From positions 1 to 6,152 of the forward strand of contig JAKOZM010000484.1 in NCBI GenBank assembly GCA_029779995.1: DNA of 6,152 nucleotides. The letters run 5' to 3'. Of the stretch, positions 1-6,152 are shown piece after piece. Below the pieces are notes generated by a model that was not told where the DNA came from, did no database searches, and was given only the letters and a program-made list of their open reading frames with translations. How positions within the stretch are numbered: position 1 is the first letter of the stretch; the number at the start of each line of letters is the position of its first letter. The DNA comes from Actinomycetes bacterium. Lineage in GTDB: Bacteria; Actinomycetota; Actinomycetes; S36-B12; UBA10799. Both the position numbers and the translations under genes were made by a program.

Positions 1-1
1 C

Positions 2-2137
2 AACAGCTCCAAGGTGCTGCTGCTGACCGCCACCCCCTACAACCTCGCCTTCACCGACGTCGCCAACCAGATCGGCCTCTACATCGACGACGACGACGAC
101 CTCGGCATCGTGCCCGCCGAGGCGCTGCGCCGCGACCAGGCTCTCGCCGCCAAGGTCGACGGGAAGATCAACACCCTCACCGCGTTCCGCAAGTCCGAGG
201 AACCCGAGGACTGGAAGCGGCTGATGAGCGACCACCTGGTCCGACGGACCCGCTCCTTCATCAAGCGCACCGCCAAGAAGGAGACCGTCGTCGGCGCCGA
301 CGGCATCGCCGAGGAACGTGAGTACCTCCAGTTCGCCAACGGCGACAGGTTCCACTTCCCCACCCGCGTCGCGACCCCTCTCAGCCACCGATTCAGTCCC
401 GACGACCCGGCCGCGCTGATGGAAGACGACAGCACCCTCGACGCCATCCGCGACCTGATCCTCCCGCGCTACCGCCTTGCCGACTACGACAACCCCAAGG
501 CTCACCACAGCACCACCGACACCAAGAACCTCGACGACATCCGTTCCGGCCGCGGCAACGTCAGCGGCTTCGTGCGGATCAGCCTCTTCAAACGGCTCTC
601 CTCCTCAGGGCACTCCTTCATCCTCTCCCTGCAGCGGCAGCGAGCCCGCAACGACCTGTTCATCCACGCCATCGACCACAGCTTGCCGATCCCGCTCGGC
701 GCGTTCACCGACAAGCAGATCACCGTCAGCGATGAGGACATCGAAGGCGACAGCGACCTTCACGGCAGCGTCGCCACCCGCTACGAGAGCCTCACCCGGT
801 CCCTGCCCGCGAAGACCAAGTGGGTCAACACGACCGTCTTCAAGTCATCCCTGCGCAAGGACCTCGCCAAGGACAACGCCATCATCACCAGCCTCCTGGA
901 CCGCTTCGGGAACTGGGACTCCACCCGCGACTCCAAGATGAACGCGCTGGTCGACCTGCTCAGCAATGACCACGCCGGCGAGAAGGTACTGATCTTCACC
1001 GAGTACAGCGACACCGCCAGCTACATCGCGGCAGCACTCACCGACGCCGGCGTAAGCAACGTGGGCCTGGCCACCGGCGACACCGACAATCCCGCTGGCC
1101 TGGCCCGCCGCTTCTCGCCACTGTCGAACAAGCTGCCCAGCCAAACCGAGGACGACGTCGACGCTGTCGAGGACCCGATCGACGTCCTGATCGCTACCGA
1201 CGTCCTCTCCGAAGGTCAGAACCTTCAAGACAGCCACATCATCGTCAACTACGACCTTCCCTGGGCCATCATCCGCATCATCCAACGGGCCGGCCGCGTG
1301 GACCGCATCGGACAGAAGTCCGACACCGTCCACCTCTATCTGATCACCCACGAGAAGATCGAGCAGCAGATCCGGCTACGACAACGCATCAAAGACCGCC
1401 TCGGAGCCGCCGCCGAAGCCTTCGGATCCGACGAGAAGTTCTTCGGCGGGGACCGCGAGATCAAGATCCTCGACGACTTCTACAAAGGCCGCGTCACCGA
1501 CGACGACACCGACGACGAAGCCGAAGCCGACTCAGTCAGCGAGGCCTGGCTGGTGTGGTCCACCGCGCAAGACCAGTTCCCCGCCATCACCGAGAAGGTC
1601 CTGCGCATGCAGGACATGGTCCACTCCACCCGCAGTCAGCGCCTCAACGAAAACGGCAGCGTCACCTGCTACGTCGCCACCGCCTCCGGCGTCGACGCCT
1701 TCGCCACCAGCGACACCCTCGGAGAGCGGATCCTCACCCCCCTCGAAGCACTCCACCTCTTCCGCGCCGACCCCGACACACCCACCGCCGCGCTGCGAAC
1801 CGACCACTTCCAGCGCGAGATGACCCTCGTCCAAGGAACCCTCAAAACCGAGACCATCGCCGCCGGCAACCTCAAGGGCATCCGCAAGTGGGCCTGGCAG
1901 CGCCTCGGCGGCACCACCACCGGCATCAAGGCCACAGCAGCTCTCGACGCTCTGCACGCCCAACCTCTGACAGAGCACGCGGCCATGCGCCTGACCCAAG
2001 CCCGGCGGCACAAGTACAGTCCCGACGACCTCGCCGACCTGATCAACCAGCTGCACGACGAAGACCGGCTAGTCATCGGCAGCACCGACCACGATGCCGT
2101 CAAGATCGTCTGCTCGCTAGGAGTCCAAGACACATGA
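2..2137 (+). CDS. SNF2-family DNA helicase/translocase, C-terminal part (5' end outside window)
   Basis: This is the C-terminal portion (711 residues visible) of a superfamily 2 SNF2-like ATPase, expected to couple ATP hydrolysis to movement on double-stranded DNA in the cytoplasm. The frame is open to the left edge, and the GTG at 14 lies inside a conserved motif, so it is not the true start. Numbering from that GTG: motif III region LLLTATPYN (2-10); an insert with DDDDD (25-29); VRRTRSFIKR (76-85); KVLIFTEYSDTA (motif IV, 324-335); IATDVLSEGQNLQ (motif V, 393-405); QRAGRVDRIGQ (motif VI arginine fingers, 424-434). Motifs I and II must lie upstream. A linker rich in Asp and Glu (about 496-506) precedes a C-terminal domain of about 200 residues that I do not recognise. 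The TATPYN region and the segment FKRLSSSGHSFILSL (192-206) recall helicases that carry an N-terminal phospholipase D-like nuclease; this is from memory, and that part is not visible. The stop overlaps the next start as ATGA. Helicase assignment is firm; family name is not. Confidence 0.93.
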   Translation, partial: NSSKVLLLTATPYNLAFTDVANQIGLYIDDDDDLGIVPAEALRRDQALAAKVDGKINTLTAFRKSEEPEDWKRLMSDHLVRRTRSFIKRTAKKETVVGADGIAEEREYLQFANGDRFHFPTRVATPLSHRFSPDDPAALMEDDSTLDAIRDLILPRYRLADYDNPKAHHSTTDTKNLDDIRSGRGNVSGFVRISLFKRLSSSGHSFILSLQRQRARNDLFIHAIDHSLPIPLGAFTDKQITVSDEDIEGDSDLHGSVATRYESLTRSLPAKTKWVNTTVFKSSLRKDLAKDNAIITSLLDRFGNWDSTRDSKMNALVDLLSNDHAGEKVLIFTEYSDTASYIAAALTDAGVSNVGLATGDTDNPAGLARRFSPLSNKLPSQTEDDVDAVEDPIDVLIATDVLSEGQNLQDSHIIVNYDLPWAIIRIIQRAGRVDRIGQKSDTVHLYLITHEKIEQQIRLRQRIKDRLGAAAEAFGSDEKFFGGDREIKILDDFYKGRVTDDDTDDEAEADSVSEAWLVWSTAQDQFPAITEKVLRMQDMVHSTRSQRLNENGSVTCYVATASGVDAFATSDTLGERILTPLEALHLFRADPDTPTAALRTDHFQREMTLVQGTLKTETIAAGNLKGIRKWAWQRLGGTTTGIKATAALDALHAQPLTEHAAMRLTQARRHKYSPDDLADLINQLHDEDRLVIGSTDHDAVKIVCSLGVQDT
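2119..2123 (+). promoter_or_regulatory. Ribosome binding site of the methyltransferase gene
   Basis: AGGAG lies within the last codons of the helicase gene, 10 bases before the ATG at 2134. Together with the ATGA overlap it fixes the start of the methyltransferase. It argues against the frame-compatible start far upstream at 1555, which would run through the helicase gene. Confidence 0.7.
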
Positions 2138-4923
2138 GCAGCCCACTCATCGCACGCGCCGAGCAGCACGACTACCAGAAGCTGTTCCTGCACGACCTCA
2201 ACTGGTCACGCCCCGACCAGGCGCCTGTCACCATCGAGTACGACGGGCGGCACGTCACCGCCACCAACGTCTCCCAGTACAAGGGCATCCGCGTGTGGGT
2301 CGTCGACGAGAAGCCCGAGTCCAAACTCGAGGCCGAACTCGACCGGCACCTCGCCCGCACCAGCACCGACCGCATTGTGATCTTCCACGATGAGCACGAA
2401 CAGGTCTGGCGTTGGCCAGTGCGCCGAGCCGCCGGCAACACCACCACCACCCGGCTCAGCCGCCACCGGCACCGCACCGGTGACACCGACCCTCGCTTCG
2501 CCGACAAGCTCGACGTCATCCGCCTCCCCTTCGACGTCACCCTCGACAGCAACGCCGTCCTTACCAAGGTCCGTCAGGCTTTCGATGTCGAGGCACACAA
2601 CGAGACCAAGCATGCCTCGAAGCTCATGGCCCGCCTGTACACCGCCATGGAGAAGGCCTACGCGCCCAGCGTGGACCCCAAGGTGCGAGACCACGAGATC
2701 TCCGTGACCCTGGCCCGCATCTTGTTCCTGATGTTTGGCGACGACACGGAGATGTGGCGCGAGAACCTCTTCCAGGGCTTCATCCTCGAACACACCGCAA
2801 CCGACGGAACAGACATCGGTGCCCAACTCAGCAGCCTCTTCACCTATCTCGACATTGATCCGAAGGATCGAAAGGCGCCTCCGCGGGGCTGCGCAGGCTT
2901 TCCGTACGTCAACGGGCGCATCTTCACCGAGCGAGTTTCCCTGCCCGTTCTCAACACCGAGTTCCGTGCTGCTGTGCTCGACGCGTGCGACCGGGACTGG
3001 AAGACCATCAGCCCAGCAATCTTCGGCTCAATGTTCCAATCCGTGCGTGACGCCGAAACCCGCCGCCAGCTCGGCGAGCACTACACCTCAGAGGAGAACA
3101 TCCTCAAGACCCTCAACCCACTCTTCCTCGACGAACTACGAGCCGAGTACGCACGCATCCTCACGTTCAAGGAGCAAGCAAGCCACCTCGTCAAGCTCCA
3201 GCAGAGGCTCGGACGCATCCGTTACATGGACCCCGCCTGCGGGTGCGGCAACTTCATCATCGTCGCCTACCGGGAGCTCCGTGATCTCGAACTTGCGATC
3301 CTCGAACGGCTCAGAGAGATCGAGATCTCGAAGGGGAAGAGGACGGAAGAAGAACGGATGCTGCTCGCCAACGTCGGCCTCGAGGTGACTCTCAACCACT
3401 TCTTCGGCATCGAGATCGACGAATGGCCGGCCCGGATCGCCGAGACCGCCATGTTCCTCATCGACCGGCAATGCGACCTCAAACTCATCGCCGCCCTCGG
3501 CTGGGCCCCTGACCGGCTCCCCATCAAGAAGCAGCCCACCATCAAGGTCGACAACGCCCTCGAGATTGACTGGACGACAGTCTGCCCACCAAGTGGTGAC
3601 ACTGTCGTCGCCGGCAACCCACCCTTCCTCGGACACGCGACCCGCACCGACGCCCAAGCACAGGAGCTACGCGCAGCGTGGGGCAAGGGCGACATCAGTC
3701 GCCTCGACTACGTCACCGGCTGGCACGCGAAAGCTCTGAGCTACTTCGCAGGAAGGCGTGGCCGGTTTGCCTTCGTGACCACCAACTCCATCACCCAAGG
3801 CGACCCGGTGCCGCACCTGTTCGCCCCGATCTTCCAGGCCGGATGGCGAATCCGCTTTGCCCACCGGACCTTCCCGTGGACCTCCGAGGCGACCGGCAAG
3901 GCGGCTGTCCACTGTGTCATCGTCGGGTTCACCAACGAAGCGAACTCCGACAAGCCCGTGCTCTTCGATCACACTGACGACACGAACGCGGTTGGCCGGC
4001 GAGTCAAGGGAATCAACGCGTACCTCGTCGAAGCCCCCAATGTCTTCGTGACCAAGCGCTCAGTCCCTCTGGTCGCAGGCCTCCCCGAGACCACCTTCGG
4101 CAACATGCCGCGGGATGACGGCAACCTCATCGTCACTGCCGAGCAGTACCAGGAGGTCCATGCGGACCCGATCGCTCGCGCCTATCTCCGGCCGTTCATC
4201 GGCGCTGAGGAACTCCTCCACGGCAAGGAACGATGGTGTCTCTGGCTGACCAACCTCGATCCTGCCGATCTGAGCCGCAGCGGCCTGCTCCGGAAGAGAG
4301 TCGACGCGGTCAGGGAGTTCCGACTCAAGAGCAGCGCCGCCAGCACCCGACAAATGGCCGCCACCCCGCACCTGTTCGGCCAAAGGCCAGCTCTCCACAC
4401 CAAGCCGTACCTCGTCATCCCCGGGGTCTCCAGCGAGCTTCGTGAGTTCTACCCCGTCCGCCGCGTGGAGCCACACGTCATCGCCAGCAACCTCACCTTC
4501 ACTGCTAGTGACCCAAGCGGGTTTCTCTTCGCGATCATCTCCTCCTCCATGTTCATGACCTGGCAAGCCACCGTCGGAGGACGACTCGAATCTCGACTTC
4601 GCTTCTCCAACACCATCGTCTGGAACAACCTGCCTCTCCCGGATATCGATCCGAGCACCCGGGAGGACATCATCGCGGCAGGCCACGATGTCGAACTCGC
4701 AAGAGCCGAACACCCCACCTCCACCCTTGCGCAGCTTTACCGAACGGAGGCGATGCCGACGAACCTGCGCCTAGCGCACGAGCGCCTGGACCGCCTGATT
4801 GACGAGGCATTCGGTGCCTCCGACCACCCGACACTCGCCGAGCGTCAGCGCCTACTCTTCGACCGCTTCGCCCAGCTCGTGGGACCAGCAGAACTGCCGG
4901 GTCTGAGTCATGCGCCTGCATAG
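2134..4923 (+). CDS. MmeI/YeeA-type N6-adenine DNA methyltransferase with atypical N-terminal domain
   Basis: A 929-residue protein that should transfer a methyl group from S-adenosylmethionine to adenine N6 in a specific DNA sequence. Domains in order: N-terminal alpha/beta domain (about 1-135) including LFLHDLNWSRPD (17-28) and a strand-helix-strand ending RIVIFHDEHEQVWRW (80-94); helical spacer (about 150-310) with AGFPYVNGRIF (254-264) and SPAIFGSMFQSV (293-304); motif X-like GEHYTSEENI (314-323); motif I DPACGCGNF (366-374); acidic motif II in GIEIDE (425-430); catalytic motif IV NPPF (495-498); FVTTNSITQG (547-556); target-recognition region (about 640-830) ending near WNNLPLP (830-836); and a C-terminal segment with LYRTEAMPTNL (868-878). 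This order matches MmeI-like type IIG enzymes from the spacer onward. The N-terminus lacks a visible D...ExK nuclease site, so it may be methylation-only, relying on partners for cleavage. It overlaps the helicase gene by 4 bases and the next gene by 14. Class 1 DISARM DrmMI is an alternative name I cannot confirm. Confidence 0.93.
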   Translation: MSSPLIARAEQHDYQKLFLHDLNWSRPDQAPVTIEYDGRHVTATNVSQYKGIRVWVVDEKPESKLEAELDRHLARTSTDRIVIFHDEHEQVWRWPVRRAAGNTTTTRLSRHRHRTGDTDPRFADKLDVIRLPFDVTLDSNAVLTKVRQAFDVEAHNETKHASKLMARLYTAMEKAYAPSVDPKVRDHEISVTLARILFLMFGDDTEMWRENLFQGFILEHTATDGTDIGAQLSSLFTYLDIDPKDRKAPPRGCAGFPYVNGRIFTERVSLPVLNTEFRAAVLDACDRDWKTISPAIFGSMFQSVRDAETRRQLGEHYTSEENILKTLNPLFLDELRAEYARILTFKEQASHLVKLQQRLGRIRYMDPACGCGNFIIVAYRELRDLELAILERLREIEISKGKRTEEERMLLANVGLEVTLNHFFGIEIDEWPARIAETAMFLIDRQCDLKLIAALGWAPDRLPIKKQPTIKVDNALEIDWTTVCPPSGDTVVAGNPPFLGHATRTDAQAQELRAAWGKGDISRLDYVTGWHAKALSYFAGRRGRFAFVTTNSITQGDPVPHLFAPIFQAGWRIRFAHRTFPWTSEATGKAAVHCVIVGFTNEANSDKPVLFDHTDDTNAVGRRVKGINAYLVEAPNVFVTKRSVPLVAGLPETTFGNMPRDDGNLIVTAEQYQEVHADPIARAYLRPFIGAEELLHGKERWCLWLTNLDPADLSRSGLLRKRVDAVREFRLKSSAASTRQMAATPHLFGQRPALHTKPYLVIPGVSSELREFYPVRRVEPHVIASNLTFTASDPSGFLFAIISSSMFMTWQATVGGRLESRLRFSNTIVWNNLPLPDIDPSTREDIIAAGHDVELARAEHPTSTLAQLYRTEAMPTNLRLAHERLDRLIDEAFGASDHPTLAERQRLLFDRFAQLVGPAELPGLSHAPA

Positions 4924-5989
4924 ATGGGCCTTGATGCGCTTTGAAGACCGCCTGCCTCACGTGAGGCTATGGCGCACCACTACCAGTTCTGGCGTCCAAG
5001 TGTCGATCGCAGGCGTACAGAACGCCGGTCAGGGCAAGCCAGAGCCAGGGATCTCGTTCGTTTTGCCCCAAGCGCGACCGGTGGCGCAGGTAACAGAGGT
5101 GATGCTCCAGGCCACGGGTCCTACTGACTACGAGTTCGTCGACCCCCTGCAAGTGCGACTCGCGAGTGGTCCACGACAGGGGCTTGAGTCGGCGCTAAGC
5201 GAGTTCGCTGCGTGGATCGCCATACTCGGTGAGACACCCTGGACTCTCTACTCGCCGAAACCCTACCTGGCTCTCGAAGCGGAGACTCAGGAAGAGAAGA
5301 CCTTGTTGCAGGCTGCCCGACGGATTGTGCTTCCGCCGCCGAGGGTGGGCAACCCCTTCTTGGGGCAGGGCCTGGGCCAGCCACAAGACTTGGCGGCACT
5401 TCTTCCTGATCGACCAGATGGCGTCATGCTGCTGAGTGCTGCCGTAGCGGCACGAGGAGGGGTCGCTACTCTCCACGAGCTCTTCCGGGTGCTCGAGAAC
5501 GCCTTCGCCCGTGGAGGGGACAGCTTGGTCAAGCCGCTCGCGAACTTCCTCACAACTTATCCAAGTTGGGACTTGGGTTATGAGGAAGACGAAGTGCGCA
5601 TGTGGGTCCGCGACCTTCGACACCCTGGAACGCACGCAGACATGCGGAGAAGCCGACGCATCGCTTACGACGCCGACGTGAACAGGCACATCCCCAGAAT
5701 CATGCAGGCGACCTACGACGTGCTTTTCAACAAGTCGAAGTGGCAGACCATAGACCAGTCCCGGACTATGCGTTGGGCCTTCAGCTGTGCAATGCGAAGA
5801 GACGGGACTGTCCTGACGGATGGGACGTCATCAACGTTTCGCACTCAAGGGCCATATGACCATTTTGGGACCTGGTCCTTGGCAGATGGAGTCGAGGCGA
5901 CCCCCGACTTCCCGGATGGCACGGCCTATCTCTTGGGAGTCTGGCACTTCTCCGAGGAAGACTGGGCGCTCTTCGGAGAGACGACGTAA
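4910..5989 (+). CDS. Uncharacterised protein with a HEPN-like R-x4-H motif
   Basis: A 359-residue soluble protein with no signal peptide or membrane segment; I do not recognise a named family. The N-terminal part (about 1-175) is mixed alpha/beta and proline-rich in places. A central helical region (about 175-280) includes ATLHELFRVLENAFARG (186-202), then MWVRDLRHPGTHAD (231-244), then a helix ending YDVLFNKSKW (269-278). In the middle, R237 and H242 form R-x4-H with a polar residue (H238) after the arginine. This matches the signature of HEPN-domain ribonucleases, which often serve as toxins or abortive-infection effectors. The match rests on motif and helical context only. The tail (about 285-359) looks beta-rich and contains several tryptophans. 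The ATG at 4910 overlaps the methyltransferase gene by 14 bases; the in-frame ATG at 4934 is an alternative, and neither has a strong ribosome binding site. Of the first 30 codons 20 end in G or C, against 27 and 30 of 30 at the visible starts of the two upstream genes. Coding status is well supported; function is tentative. Confidence 0.85.
   Translation: MRLHRWALMRFEDRLPHVRLWRTTTSSGVQVSIAGVQNAGQGKPEPGISFVLPQARPVAQVTEVMLQATGPTDYEFVDPLQVRLASGPRQGLESALSEFAAWIAILGETPWTLYSPKPYLALEAETQEEKTLLQAARRIVLPPPRVGNPFLGQGLGQPQDLAALLPDRPDGVMLLSAAVAARGGVATLHELFRVLENAFARGGDSLVKPLANFLTTYPSWDLGYEEDEVRMWVRDLRHPGTHADMRRSRRIAYDADVNRHIPRIMQATYDVLFNKSKWQTIDQSRTMRWAFSCAMRRDGTVLTDGTSSTFRTQGPYDHFGTWSLADGVEATPDFPDGTAYLLGVWHFSEEDWALFGETT
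5618..5635 (+). other. Putative HEPN active-site motif R-x4-H (R237 to H242)
   Basis: The six codons encode R-H-P-G-T-H. In HEPN ribonucleases the Arg and His of R-x4-6-H form the metal-independent RNA-cleaving site, usually at the start of the last core helix and with a polar residue after Arg. Here the motif follows a helix rich in Glu and Trp and is followed by a long helix, as expected. A chance match in a non-nuclease protein is possible. Confidence 0.5.
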
Positions 5990-6047
5990 GACCGTGCTTA
6001 CTGAAACCCGGGGCCCCCATTGAAGTGGTCTCGTCCACGAATACCAC

Positions 6048-6152
6048 TCAGCCTGGGTGTTGCTGAGCACCGCTCGGGTGGTGGTCAATGACCACGACGG
6101 CGGCGTAGCCGAGGCCCTCCTGCAACACAGGTGAACCGTAGGGGGAACCGCC
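6048..6152 (-). other. Open minus-strand frame entering from the right edge, possible gene 3' end
   Basis: Read on the minus strand from the right edge, one frame encodes 34 residues before a TGA (plus-strand 6050-6048). The product includes SPYGSPVLQEGLGYAAVVVIDHH. It could be the end of a convergent gene, but I recognise no family. In GC-rich DNA an open stretch of this length is expected by chance, and the dyad at 6081-6095 lies inside it. Confidence 0.15.
6081..6095. repeat. Perfect 7+7 base inverted repeat with one central base
   Basis: GTGGTCA and TGACCAC flank a single central A. As RNA it could form a hairpin of six base pairs with a three-base AAU loop; as DNA it looks like a dimeric repressor operator. 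GTGGTC also occurs at 6025-6030. With the operon ending at 5989 it could be a weak terminator, or an operator for a gene to the right of the window. The sequence alone does not decide. Confidence 0.45.

Larger units (their letters stand above)
5990..6152. other. Intergenic tail with no convincing gene
   Basis: After the TAA at 5987-5989 no plus-strand frame with a credible start continues to the window edge. The stretch holds the self-complementary GGGGCCCC (6010-6017), a 6-base inverted repeat AGTGGT/ACCACT (6024-6029 and 6043-6048), and a tighter dyad at 6081-6095. None is followed by a T-run, so no classical intrinsic terminator can be called. Confidence 0.6.

Noticed and set aside
845..1351. 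Minus-strand frame of 168 codons
   Set aside because: It lies wholly antisense to helicase motifs IV to VI; the Val, Asp and Gly-rich product is the mirror of C-ending codons on the plus strand.
1532..2056. Minus-strand frame of 174 codons
   Set aside because: Antisense to the helicase C-terminus, Gly/Val-rich with no recognisable motif.
1555..2133. Upstream extension of the methyltransferase frame by 193 codons
   Set aside because: It overlaps the helicase gene, is built of low-complexity Arg, His and Pro typical of a shifted GC-rich frame, and the ATG at 2134 has a ribosome binding site and a conserved domain start.
2735..3388. Plus-strand alternative frame of 217 codons
   Set aside because: Ser, Arg and Thr-rich shadow of the methyltransferase gene in a +1/+2 frame.
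3136..3657. Minus-strand frame of 173 codons
   Set aside because: Antisense to methyltransferase motifs I to IV, which are clearly the coding strand.
4060..4713. Minus-strand frame of 217 codons
   Set aside because: Antisense to the target-recognition region of the methyltransferase; acidic and Gly-rich with no domain.
2..4923. Naming the genes drmD and drmMI
   Set aside because: The architecture is compatible, but no drmA, drmB or drmC is visible, the helicase start is missing, and the motif III context differs from what I recall of DrmD.
6001..6050. Intrinsic terminator using the GGGGCCCC and AGTGGT/ACCACT inverted repeats
   Set aside because: The first has no loop and the second has a 13-base loop; neither is followed by a T-run.
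1..6152. CRISPR array, tRNA or rRNA gene, insertion sequence ends
   Set aside because: I saw no regularly spaced repeats, no cloverleaf-like segment, no transposase motif and no paired terminal repeats in the window.

Overview
This window comes from a GC-rich genome whose codons end overwhelmingly in C or G. That suggests an actinomycete-type bacterium, but no marker gene fixes the taxon. It carries one compact plus-strand operon that looks like an anti-phage or restriction-modification island, followed by a short non-coding tail.

Layout. (1) Positions 2-2137 hold the C-terminal part of an SNF2-type DNA helicase/translocase. The gene enters from outside the window and is cut between helicase motifs II and III. 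(2) Positions 2134-4923 encode a 929-residue N6-adenine DNA methyltransferase with the MmeI/YeeA-type helical spacer, methyltransferase and target-recognition layout. Its N-terminal domain is different from MmeI's and has no recognisable nuclease motif. (3) Positions 4910-5989 encode a 359-residue protein I cannot assign to a named family. It contains an R-x4-H motif in a helical setting, as in HEPN ribonucleases. (4) Positions 5990-6152 have no convincing gene, but contain a near-perfect DNA dyad and an open minus-strand frame reaching the right edge.

How the genes may work together. The helicase and methyltransferase overlap by 4 bases (ATGA), and the third gene overlaps the methyltransferase by 14 bases, so all three are probably translationally coupled. 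The simplest model is self/non-self discrimination by methylation: the methyltransferase marks host DNA, the SNF2 motor acts on unmarked DNA, and the nuclease is elsewhere (perhaps in the unseen N-terminus of gene 1 or in a neighbouring gene). The third protein could be an added RNase-type effector or regulator. The pair resembles the SNF2-helicase plus adenine-methylase arrangement of class 1 DISARM (drmD-drmMI), but no drmA, drmB or drmC is visible here. The helicase motif III region also differs from what I recall of DrmD, so I do not assign those names.

The third gene has clearly less biased third codon positions than the first two, consistent with a separately acquired module.
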